From CAVURW01 sp963743595 (GTDB lineage Bacteria > Verrucomicrobiota > Verrucomicrobiia > Methylacidiphilales > UBA1321): a stretch of DNA of 17,872 bases. The translations under genes and the position numbers were made by a program. The stretch spans positions 1-17,872 of the forward strand of contig CAVURW010000020.1 of assembly GCA_963743595.1 (NCBI GenBank), in the 5' to 3' direction. The notes below the pieces were generated by a model, which did not search any database, was not told where the DNA came from, and saw only the letters and a list, made by a program, of their open reading frames with translations. Below, piece by piece: positions 1-6,059 of the stretch; the first letter of the stretch is position 1; each line of letters begins with the position of its first letter.

Positions 1-114
1 GCCGAATCCTTGGTGACACCGACCCCGCGAAGCGGCGTGATTAGTGAGTTGAAGCAGGCTGGGATGGCGGAAATGGAGAACTTGTTGATAGTGTCGAGTA
101 ATCTAACCACATAG
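1..114 (+). CDS. C-terminal end of an unidentified gene (partial)
   Basis: The first forward frame is open from the left edge for 37 codons to a TAG at 112-114; the other two forward frames close within about 45 bases. The peptide starts AESLVTPTPRSG and ends VSSNLTT. It could be the tail of a real protein convergent with the fucosidase, but it is too short to identify and the start lies outside the window. It contains the 16-base string at 78-93 that recurs at 7731-7746. Low confidence that it is coding at all. Confidence 0.3.
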   Translation, partial: AESLVTPTPRSGVISELKQAGMAEMENLLIVSSNLTT

Positions 115-153
115 TTGTACGTCAAACGAGTTGTGCAACTAAATCCACGGTCC

Positions 154-2532
154 CTACTGAACCGGCTTGAGAATCACCTGGGTCAAATTTAGGGGTTTCC
201 AGGAGGCCCCGGCTGTCGGTCCGGCTGAGATCGCGATGACCGCCGGATCTTTAAATTCGATTTGTCCCAGCGAAACCATCTGGAAGGTGTCCCAATCGAC
301 CGTCTTGGGAATTACCGCCTTAGCATCGCCCTGCGGCGTGGAAACGGTTAGCGACGTATCGCCGTCGGCAGCGGACGCCTCAATCCAAACTTCGTATTTA
401 CCCGGGCGCTGTATGCCCACTTTGTCCCAGCTCAACGTATCCGCAGAATCGTTCCAACCCCCAATATCGTTGCGCCCGCCTTGATTCTGCAGGAAGAAAT
501 GATCTCCGTGAAGCGTGGCCGAATTGACCGAGAGCTGCAGGGAGCCGTCTGGTGAACAACCGATAACGGGGCTCTTTATCTGGACGTACGAGAGGTTCAC
601 CGCCGCCCACCCGGGGCTTTTCGGCCTCACTTCCAGGGTGTACTTTCCCGCTGAAGGAAACGTTACATTTCCAACACAGACCTGCTTAAAGTCCTTATCC
701 GATTTGGTCTTATCGATCTTCCAGTTGAATGTTTGATCGGCGACAGACACGGTCGCTTCTGCACCATCATTATTTGACGAGTAAGATACGTTGAGGTCAA
801 ACGTTCCCGCCTTTGGGCAAATGAACGTCCAAGTGGGGTACTCATCGGAGTGATCCCAATCGGTAAGTGCGGGCTCATAGTCTTGCGGAGCGAGGTGAGA
901 GCCCGTGATCTGTGCGTCCCAACAATTCAGTAAAATAGACCGATCCGGCTGGGGGCGAACCACCCCGTCTCGCTCCAGCTCATGGAGTCCCGTGATTTTC
1001 GCTGTGAATCCATACGGGCTTAACGGTGTGGAAGGCATGGCGATATGCAGCCCTAAATTATCTTGAAACCACCGGACCTGTTGGTTGCATCCTAAAATCC
1101 GAACCGAGGAAATTGCGCCAGAAAAAATGGCCGAGTCCTTGGCCAGGGCGCCGATTACGGCGACGTCCTTAGGCGATCCCATGAAGATCGCATACAGCGT
1201 GTCGTCCTTGCGAGTGAACCGGATGTCTTGCGTTGTAAATGGTGGCACCGATTTGTCCACGCCCTGCCAATTTTTGATTATCGTCGGGCCTTCTCCAAAA
1301 ACGTGGGTCGGCCTCGTCCCATAGATCGCTTCCCCATTCACAGCCAACCACTCCCCGACGCCCAGCAACCGCTTTTTCTCTTCATCCACGGGCGTCCCGT
1401 CCGCATGCAGGGCCACGTTGAGGAGGAAATTACCGTTTTTGCTTACCGTATCGACCAGCGCATGGATTATCTGGTCTGTGTTCAGCGCGAGAGGTAAATT
1501 ATCGATAAACCAATTCTGATTGATCGACGCATCAATCTGCCACACGTTAGGCCGTATCCAATTCGACAGGCCCTTTTCCAAGTCTTCCACACACATTTTC
1601 CGATCCGGGTTCCATTTGATGTTCAGAACCGCATCGGTTCCTGCCTCCTTCATCCGACAATTGTAAAGAATGGAAGTCACTTCCAAACCCTTGTCGCCCA
1701 TGGGAAGCCATCCGTCGAAGTAGAGGAGATCGGGCTGGTATTTTTCAACCAGCTCCCTGGTTCTTAAAAACCACTTCTGGGCGTACGCATCGGTGAGGGC
1801 TTTGGCTTGAGCCGGATCATTCCTCAGCTTCATGGATGGGCTGTAGAGATCTTGCGGATCGTAGCCGTCCCACCATTTACCCGCCCCATCCGCCTTCGTC
1901 AGATCGCCGTCGTAGGGAACATCCTTGAGCGGCCCTTCCGTATCGCTTCCGTGCGAGGTTTCGAACCAACCCCAAGAGCGATCCGAGTGCGACGAAACGC
2001 CGAAGTGCAGACCCGCTTTCAGAATCGCATCCCGCCACAGACCCACAATATCTTTCTTCGGCCCCATATTTACAGAATTCCATGGCTGATAGGTCGATGC
2101 GTAATTGTCAAAGTTATCGTGGTGACATGCTACGGGAACGACGTACCGAGCCCCCGCTTGTTTAAAAAGCGCCACCAATTCATCCGGCCGAAAGTTTTCC
2201 GCTTTCCAGAGCGGGATCAGGTCCTTGTAACCGAACTTGGAGGGATGCCCGAAGGTCTTGTTGTGATACTCGTATGCGGTTCCCCACGGCGCGCCCTTCT
2301 GCATGTACATTTGCCGGCCGTACCAACCGTCGTTTGCCTCCGGCACCAGGGAATTAATGCTCCAATGCAGGAAGATTCCGAACTTTGCATCACGATACCA
2401 CTCGGGCACTTTGTACTGTTCCAGCGATTGGCATGTAGGTTGGTATGGGCCAGAAGGGTCGACGTTCTCTGCAAAAACGGAAACTGGAACGCACGCAATG
2501 AGGAACGACAAGGAGAGGATATTGATTTTCAT
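154..2532 (-). CDS. Secreted GH29 alpha-L-fucosidase with two C-terminal beta-sandwich modules
   Basis: Removes terminal alpha-L-fucose from glycans, acting in the periplasm or outside the cell. The frame is open to 2598, but the ATG at 2532 begins a clean signal peptide (residues 1-21, MKINILSL...SVFA, cleavage before EN), so that start is chosen; there is no convincing SD. The GH29 barrel runs from about residue 40: EWYRDAKFGIFLHW at 44-57, the conserved HH pair at 137-138, and the nucleophile Asp at about 273 in LLYFDGW. A beta-sandwich follows near 430-540. Two further modules near 560-670 and 680-792 resemble CBM6/35-type carbohydrate-binding folds and end alike (VNLSYVQIKSP, LNLTQVILKPV), suggesting duplication. 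At 792 residues it is longer than a minimal GH29 enzyme (about 450-500). Substrate is not readable from sequence; the nearby sulfatase makes sulfated fucose glycans a possibility. Family call firm, module names tentative. Confidence 0.9.
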   Translation of the reverse strand: MKINILSLSFLIACVPVSVFAENVDPSGPYQPTCQSLEQYKVPEWYRDAKFGIFLHWSINSLVPEANDGWYGRQMYMQKGAPWGTAYEYHNKTFGHPSKFGYKDLIPLWKAENFRPDELVALFKQAGARYVVPVACHHDNFDNYASTYQPWNSVNMGPKKDIVGLWRDAILKAGLHFGVSSHSDRSWGWFETSHGSDTEGPLKDVPYDGDLTKADGAGKWWDGYDPQDLYSPSMKLRNDPAQAKALTDAYAQKWFLRTRELVEKYQPDLLYFDGWLPMGDKGLEVTSILYNCRMKEAGTDAVLNIKWNPDRKMCVEDLEKGLSNWIRPNVWQIDASINQNWFIDNLPLALNTDQIIHALVDTVSKNGNFLLNVALHADGTPVDEEKKRLLGVGEWLAVNGEAIYGTRPTHVFGEGPTIIKNWQGVDKSVPPFTTQDIRFTRKDDTLYAIFMGSPKDVAVIGALAKDSAIFSGAISSVRILGCNQQVRWFQDNLGLHIAMPSTPLSPYGFTAKITGLHELERDGVVRPQPDRSILLNCWDAQITGSHLAPQDYEPALTDWDHSDEYPTWTFICPKAGTFDLNVSYSSNNDGAEATVSVADQTFNWKIDKTKSDKDFKQVCVGNVTFPSAGKYTLEVRPKSPGWAAVNLSYVQIKSPVIGCSPDGSLQLSVNSATLHGDHFFLQNQGGRNDIGGWNDSADTLSWDKVGIQRPGKYEVWIEASAADGDTSLTVSTPQGDAKAVIPKTVDWDTFQMVSLGQIEFKDPAVIAISAGPTAGASWKPLNLTQVILKPVQ

Positions 2533-2582
2533 AGAATAGGAGAACGCCAAACCGAACGAATAATGTAATTGCTGCGAAATCC

Positions 2583-2978
2583 CTAAAATGATGCCCATGG
2601 AGTGGGTGCGCCAAGGCTATTTCCAGAAGCATCTAACGTTAGCGACTGATTCACGGCGGGGCTCTGCGCTGCCATAAAATGAGCCGCAGAGGCGAGGTAT
2701 CCTACAGGCGTTGAGAGGTTGCTTCCCAAATAGGGATCGGGAATATTCGTTTTGGCTTTTATCCCTTCATCAGAGACCCAGTAGGCAAAACCGCACTGGA
2801 GCTGGCCAAGCGCTTGACTCAGACCAAATAGCGCATTTTGCTGTGCGATTTGCTGGCTCTGGTAACTCGCCGCACTTTGCTGCGATGACACCAAAACGAT
2901 CGTGAGCAGCGATATCACCAAGATCGAAGCGAGCAGAATAAAACCACTCTCTTCCCGTCGTTTAGGTGTTCTTGGCAT
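2583..2978 (-). pseudogene. Pilin-like fragment, probable remnant of Verru_Chthon cassette protein A
   Basis: A 131-residue frame from an ATG at 2978. It begins with a basic stretch and then a type IV pilin-like start: KRREESG at 6-12, followed by a hydrophobic helix at 13-31. After the helix come NALFGLSQALGQLQ (48-61) and then directly CGFAYWVSDEGIKAK (62-76). From memory of the family, large verrucomicrobial surface proteins (Verru_Chthon cassette protein A, usually around 1,000 residues or more) carry both segments but with many residues between them. This copy therefore looks internally deleted near base 2795 and truncated, ending at PTPWASF. It lies 50 bp upstream of the fucosidase start on the same strand. 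The usual Glu at +5 of pilins is Ala here. It could instead be a small functional pseudopilin; the frame is intact and still translatable. Confidence 0.5.
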
Positions 2979-3480
2979 AATGGGCTTTGATTTGAACTCT
3001 ACCCCGAAAAGCTTACCCGCTTACCTTGCTCACAGGTATCCCTCTTAAGAGTAAAGGCGTAATTGCCTACAACCACTCTTTAGGTACTACATGCGTTGGT
3101 TTGTTAGATATACTTAATAGTTGGTTCTCCAGTCTATCTGCTAACCTTTAAAAAAGCTGAAGATGGCTTGGATGATGGCTTCGGCAATGCCACCGCTCAA
3201 ACGAAGCCGTCCCGAAGCGATCGACCCTGTAAGTGGTCGCCCCACGCCTAACGAGTGAATCGACGCTCACCACGCACCTATTACCCATCACCAGAAAAAA
3301 ATTATGACTCTATTGTAACCCTAGGCAAGATTGTGTCGTCCACTGTGCAAATGGACGCATCGACTTTTGATTTAAAGACCAGTATCTCCTTGCTCGTGAT
3401 GAGCGTTTTGGGCTGGGGGCGTCTTGAAGGAGGTGGCTAGAAATGATGGCACAGATCGAAATTCCCTCTAATCTGACAGC
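2979..3480. other. Intergenic region between divergent genes
   Basis: About 500 bp without a convincing gene. It holds a two-tier inverted repeat at 3047-3080 (outer arms AAGAGT/ACTCTT, inner arms AGGC/GCCT), a perfect 10-bp palindrome CTCTTAAGAG at 3042-3051, a small inverted repeat CGACC/GGTCG at 3222-3239, and a strong SD-like AAGGAGGTG at 3427-3435 ahead of ATG ATG at 3443. Promoters for both flanking genes must lie here, but no clear -35/-10 pair could be assigned. A TATACT at about 3116 on the + strand lacks a -35 partner. Confidence 0.6.
3427..3448 (+). promoter_or_regulatory. Strong Shine-Dalgarno sequence out of frame with the sigma gene
   Basis: AAGGAGGTG sits nine bases before tandem ATG ATG (3443-3448), an ideal ribosome binding site. 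The frame it opens is +1 to the sigma factor frame. The sigma frame has a TAA at 3469-3471, so the sigma factor itself cannot begin before the ATG at 3481, which has no SD of its own. Either initiation at 3443 feeds ribosomes onto 3481, or an indel lies between about 3449 and 3480. Confidence 0.6.
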
Positions 3481-4044
3481 ATGGCCTTGGCGGATCTTAC
3501 GACAACCGAAGACGACCATTTGGTGCAATCCAGCTTGGCTGGAGACGAAGGTGCGTATGGCGAGCTTATTCGTCGGTATAAACACCGGATTTTCGGGTTG
3601 GTCAGCCGTTTCACTCAAGATGGAGGAGAACAAGACGATTTGTGCCAAGAGGTTTTCGTTCAGGCCTACTTTAAGCTGGGGCAATTCCGCCGGGAATCGC
3701 CCTTTGAGCATTGGCTCTTACGCATCGCGACCTTTAAATGTTACGACCATATTCGAAAGAGAAAGCGCGAAGGCACAAGCACTTCCGTGGATGAGATGCT
3801 GGAAAATGGTCTTGAACCTGCTGCCGCTGTGGAGCCAGAGCCTCACCCGGAATTGGAGCGATTACGGGCTGCTCTCTCGAAGCTTAATGACCAGGATCGG
3901 CTGGTCCTTACCTTGTCCGCTTTCGAAGAGAAAAGCATGGAAGAGATCTCCAAAATCACCGGTTGGACGGTGGCAAATGTTAAAGTTCGTGCGTTTCGAG
4001 CACGTGGGGCTTTGAAAAAATTGATGGGAAAGGCGATATTATGA
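3481..4044 (+). CDS. ECF-family RNA polymerase sigma factor
   Basis: A 187-residue cytoplasmic sigma-70 family factor of the extracytoplasmic-function type, directing RNA polymerase to stress promoters. Region 2 spans about residues 20-98: a GAYGELIRRYKHRIF helix, the DDLCQEVFVQAY core-binding motif, and FEHWLLRIATFKCYDHIRKRKR for -10 recognition. A short acidic linker (residues 100-120) leads to region 4 at about 122-185, with LNDQDRLVLTLSAFEEKSMEEI and a helix-turn-helix ending VKVRAFRARGALKKLM. There is no C-terminal extension. ATG 3481 is the first possible start after an in-frame TAA at 3469. The stop overlaps the next start as ATGA, so translation of the next gene is coupled. The partner is probably the following membrane protein, and the target promoters are unknown. 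Confidence 0.93.
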   Translation: MALADLTTTEDDHLVQSSLAGDEGAYGELIRRYKHRIFGLVSRFTQDGGEQDDLCQEVFVQAYFKLGQFRRESPFEHWLLRIATFKCYDHIRKRKREGTSTSVDEMLENGLEPAAAVEPEPHPELERLRAALSKLNDQDRLVLTLSAFEEKSMEEISKITGWTVANVKVRAFRARGALKKLMGKAIL

Positions 4045-4397
4045 AAACGAATCGGGAAGAAATGAACATGAATGAGATGAGTGATGCAGATCTGGATGCG
4101 CTGTTTCAATTGGAACGCTCCGTAACTGCTCAAAAAGGATTTGCTAAGGAATTTGCGTTTGAGACGCGGGTTCTCGCGCGCATTCGTGAGGAGCGGGAGA
4201 CGCTCAGCCTATGGAGCTTCCAGCGCGTCGCATGGAAACTGATGCCGGTCTTTGCAGTCGCTGCCCTCGCCCTCTGCGTCTCTGTCTCGGTTTTCGCGCC
4301 GAGCGAGTCGGGACGAAACGAGGTCGGTTCGGCGGGCTCAGATCGCGCTTGGTTTATTAGCGATGACGGTTCCGGTAAGTCTCTTTGGGAGGATTAA
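4041..4397 (+). CDS. Single-pass membrane protein, putative anti-sigma factor
   Basis: 118 residues, starting at an ATG that overlaps the sigma factor stop (ATGA at 4041-4044). The N-terminal 60 residues are charged and helical (MSDADLDALFQLERSV, then ETRVLARIREERE). One transmembrane segment follows at about 70-88 (LMPVFAVAALALCVSVSV), and the last 30 residues form a short outward tail ending GKSLWED. This layout, cytoplasmic helix then one membrane helix directly after an ECF sigma gene, fits an anti-sigma factor. The zinc-binding HxxxCxxC motif of ZAS anti-sigma factors is absent, so the assignment rests on position and topology. An internal Met at residue 8 or 10 could be an alternative start, but the coupling overlap favours 4041. 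Confidence 0.72.
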   Translation: MKTNREEMNMNEMSDADLDALFQLERSVTAQKGFAKEFAFETRVLARIREERETLSLWSFQRVAWKLMPVFAVAALALCVSVSVFAPSESGRNEVGSAGSDRAWFISDDGSGKSLWED

Positions 4398-4401
4398 AGG
4401 G

Positions 4402-4875
4402 ATGTTCGCGTCACGATTCTTTCAGACCTGGGGCTCTGTAGGCGCCGTTTTGGCCGTCTATGGCCTCGGAGTCGTGTCGGGATGGTTCGGCGAGCGGCAG
4501 GTCTCCATCGCCTTCTCGCGCATAAACAACGAAGCCCGCGCACTCTCCGCACCCGGCCAATTCGAGAAGCTCCTGGAACCACTCGACTTAAACCCGGACC
4601 AACGAAAGAAGATTGACGCAATTTTAGCCGATTCCGGGGATAAGGCCAATGTCATTCGGGAGCGTGTCTCCCCAGACATCAAGGAACTGCGCCGCCACAC
4701 ACTATTCGCCATCCAAGCCGAATTGAATCCCAGCCAAAAGCGACTTTTACGCCAGGAAATCGTCAATTGGTTCCGCAATAACCCCGGCAAGTATCAGGCG
4801 ATCGTCAACCCGTCTTCCAACCCGCCCAGTGGTCAGCCCGCACCGTCTCCGACTCCCTCTTCAGAGAATTTTTAG
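4402..4875 (+). CDS. Membrane-anchored Spy/CpxP/CnrX-like periplasmic sensor
   Basis: 157 residues. The ATG at 4402 is preceded by GGGAGG at 4387-4392 and is followed by a sensible membrane anchor at residues 10-29 (TWGSVGAVLAVYGLGVVSGW), so it is preferred over upstream in-frame starts back to 4252. The periplasmic part is helical and carries two LTxxQ-like motifs, LNPDQ at 63-67 and LNPSQ at 108-112, the hallmark of Spy/CpxP and metal-resistance sensors such as CnrX. A Pro/Ser-rich tail follows from about residue 134. Four bases separate it from the preceding membrane protein, so the three genes form one operon. Inferred role: envelope or metal stress sensor that controls release of the sigma factor. 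No His- or Met-rich metal site is evident, so the signal is unknown. Confidence 0.75.
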   Translation: MFASRFFQTWGSVGAVLAVYGLGVVSGWFGERQVSIAFSRINNEARALSAPGQFEKLLEPLDLNPDQRKKIDAILADSGDKANVIRERVSPDIKELRRHTLFAIQAELNPSQKRLLRQEIVNWFRNNPGKYQAIVNPSSNPPSGQPAPSPTPSSENF

Positions 4876-4956
4876 CCTCCATGAACTTGTCTTAGCGAGA
4901 TTGCTTTCTTCTCAGGCAACCGTCTAACCTCAACCCGAACCGGAGAGGATTAGATC

Positions 4957-5376
4957 ATGAAATCATTTAGGCAAGAGATTATGATGAACGTGCCCACCCG
5001 CCGGGGGTTTGTAAACATCACACGAAACGTCCAGGAGACGCTCTCCGCCAGTGGAATTCAAGAAGGTCTGCTCTTGTGCAATTCCAAGCACATCACCTCC
5101 AGCGTGTTCATTAATGACAATGAATCGGGTCTATTTCAGGATGGGGAAGCGTGGCTGGAACAATTAGCGCCGGAGAAACCGCATTCTCAATATCGTCATA
5201 ACCAAACGGGCGAAGACAACGCGGACGCCCACCTTAAACGCACCATCATGGGACGGGAAGTCGTCGTTGCGGTAACAGCGGGGCGGCTCGATTTCGGCCC
5301 GTGGGAACAGATCTTTTACGGCGAGTTCGACGGCAAACGGCGCAAGCGCATCTTGATCAAGATCATTGGCGAGTGA
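4957..5376 (+). CDS. yjbQ: YjbQ/UPF0047 family protein (secondary thiamine-phosphate synthase type)
   Basis: 139 residues, the usual length for this family of small cytoplasmic beta-proteins. E. coli YjbQ has weak thiamine-phosphate synthase activity; the true role is uncertain. Family motifs are all present: CNSKHITSSV with His45, INDNESG at 52-58, YRHN at 79-82, DNADAHLK at 87-94, a Gly-Arg-Leu-Asp-Phe-Gly turn near 109-114 followed by PWEQI, and EFDGKRRKR at 123-131. The start at 4957 has GGAGAGG at 4942-4948, nine bases ahead. It lies 81 bp after the sensor gene, so it may be a separate unit. Its TGA directly abuts the stop codon of the convergent gene with no base between them. Confidence 0.9.
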   Translation: MKSFRQEIMMNVPTRRGFVNITRNVQETLSASGIQEGLLLCNSKHITSSVFINDNESGLFQDGEAWLEQLAPEKPHSQYRHNQTGEDNADAHLKRTIMGREVVVAVTAGRLDFGPWEQIFYGEFDGKRRKRILIKIIGE

Positions 5377-5805
5377 TCACCTCCTTTCGGTTATCGGAGT
5401 CTTTCGTTCCGCCCCTAAAGCGCCCTCGGCAGGCGGCAGCGCCTCCAACGGAGCAAGCTCCGGCGAAGGTGATTTCGATTTTAGGGGCGTCGCGGTTGGT
5501 TCAATTTCGCCGCCATTGGGTGGTGGAGCGGGTTTTTGCTCGTGATCCTGCTCTTGCTGGGCCACCTCAGCCGCACGTCGCATCGATTCTTCTTTCAGGG
5601 CTAATTCGCGAGTCTTCAAGTCCAGCGCACGTGATTTCAGCTCTTGATCGATCATCTTTTGGTACAATTTCACCAATGCGGGAATCGCCGTCGGATCGGT
5701 GTTTTGATCGATTTGCCACAGCAGCTCCCGCTTGATCTCGAGTTGAATTCTCGCGTCCAGTTGAGCCATCGTCATTGAGTTAATCTCTATCATTTTGTTA
5801 TTCAT
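5377..5805 (-). CDS. Coiled-coil protein with proline-rich tail, function unknown
   Basis: 142 residues from the ATG at 5805 (ATG at 5811 is equally possible; the frame stays open to a GTG at 5961, but that part reads as decayed Ig-domain and repeat sequence, not the start of this protein). Residues 13-35 form one amphipathic helix (MAQLDARIQLEIKRELLWQI). Residues 38-90 form a second long, highly charged helix with a coiled-coil look (ELKSRALDLKTRELALKEES). The tail from about 91 is Pro/Ala/Glu-rich. No signal peptide or membrane segment is present. The helical part loosely recalls phage small-terminase-type proteins, but no other phage gene is nearby and no function is assigned. The last codons are GAA AGG AGG TGA, so its 3' end forms a perfect SD-like string. 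Convergent and stop-to-stop with yjbQ. Confidence 0.6.
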   Translation of the reverse strand: MNNKMIEINSMTMAQLDARIQLEIKRELLWQIDQNTDPTAIPALVKLYQKMIDQELKSRALDLKTRELALKEESMRRAAEVAQQEQDHEQKPAPPPNGGEIEPTATPLKSKSPSPELAPLEALPPAEGALGAERKTPITERR

Positions 5806-5823
5806 GTGCATATTACAGCACAG

Positions 5824-5871
5824 AACCGGGAAAACCGGGTAGCCACCCTGCCGCTCCTGCCGTTCCTGTCC
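5824..5871. repeat. Short GC-rich tandem repeat
   Basis: Two near-identical 9-mers, CTGCCGCTC (5848-5856) and CTGCCGTTC (5857-5865), are followed by a degenerate third CTGTCC. Just before them AACCGGG occurs twice (5825-5831 and about 5833-5839). The stretch lies between the Ig-domain remnant and the coiled-coil gene and looks like non-coding or decayed sequence. Confidence 0.4.
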
Positions 5872-5889
5872 GAGAATCTTTCGAAAAAT

Positions 5890-6055
5890 GAAAAAAGTTT
5901 GCGGCGGTGTAAGGACGATGACGGCTAACGTGTCGGTCTGGTTGCCTGTGCTGTCGACCACCGTTACGCCAAGTTGCCATAGGAGTACCGGTAATTTGGC
6001 CGGTAGCTGAGTTTAAAGTTAGTCCGCTCGGTAACCCTCGGAGCCCCAGCCCCAG
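5890..6055 (-). pseudogene. Frameshifted remnant of a putative-Ig (He_PIG-like) domain
   Basis: On the minus strand, from about 6043 to 5972, one frame reads RGLPSGLTLN then SATGQITGTPMAT. From 5973 the next frame continues LGVTVVDSTGNQTDTL then AVIVLTPPQ. Joined, these match the classic order of a putative-Ig/cadherin-like repeat: xLPxGLxLNxxTGxIxGTP, then a VTVxxxDSTGxxxTxxxxxxV strand. The two halves are offset by one base near 5971-5974, so the domain is broken. Nothing of the rest of such a protein is present: the sulfatase ends at 6060 just upstream and the repeat-like GC-rich stretch begins just downstream. It is therefore a remnant of a large surface adhesin-like gene. The domain name is from memory of its consensus. 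Confidence 0.65.
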
Positions 6056-6059
6056 CAGT

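Noticed and set aside
1807..2568. 253-codon + strand frame opposite the fucosidase
   Set aside because: Antisense shadow of a strongly supported GH29 gene; no domain in its translation.
3162..3257. About 31-codon + strand frame starting MAWMMASAMPPLK
   Set aside because: Very short, no SD, lies in otherwise non-coding sequence with a duplicated GATGGCTT.
3255..3440. 61-codon frame starting at GTG before the sigma operon
   Set aside because: No SD, no recognisable motif, ends in a low-complexity GWGRLEGGG. It could be a leader peptide but nothing supports it.
3443..4015. 190-codon frame with a perfect SD, overlapping the sigma factor in the +1 frame
   Set aside because: The translation is rich in Trp, Ser and Arg and shows no motif, whereas the sigma frame has clear regions 2 and 4. 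Kept only as a finding about the start.
4252..4401. Upstream in-frame start for the periplasmic sensor gene
   Set aside because: It would overlap the membrane protein gene and bury the anchor helix; ATG 4402 has a good SD.
5806..5961. N-terminal extension of the coiled-coil protein from a GTG
   Set aside because: The extension reads as the end of a broken Ig domain followed by a repeat-derived GQERQERQGG stretch, so it is unlikely to be part of the working protein.
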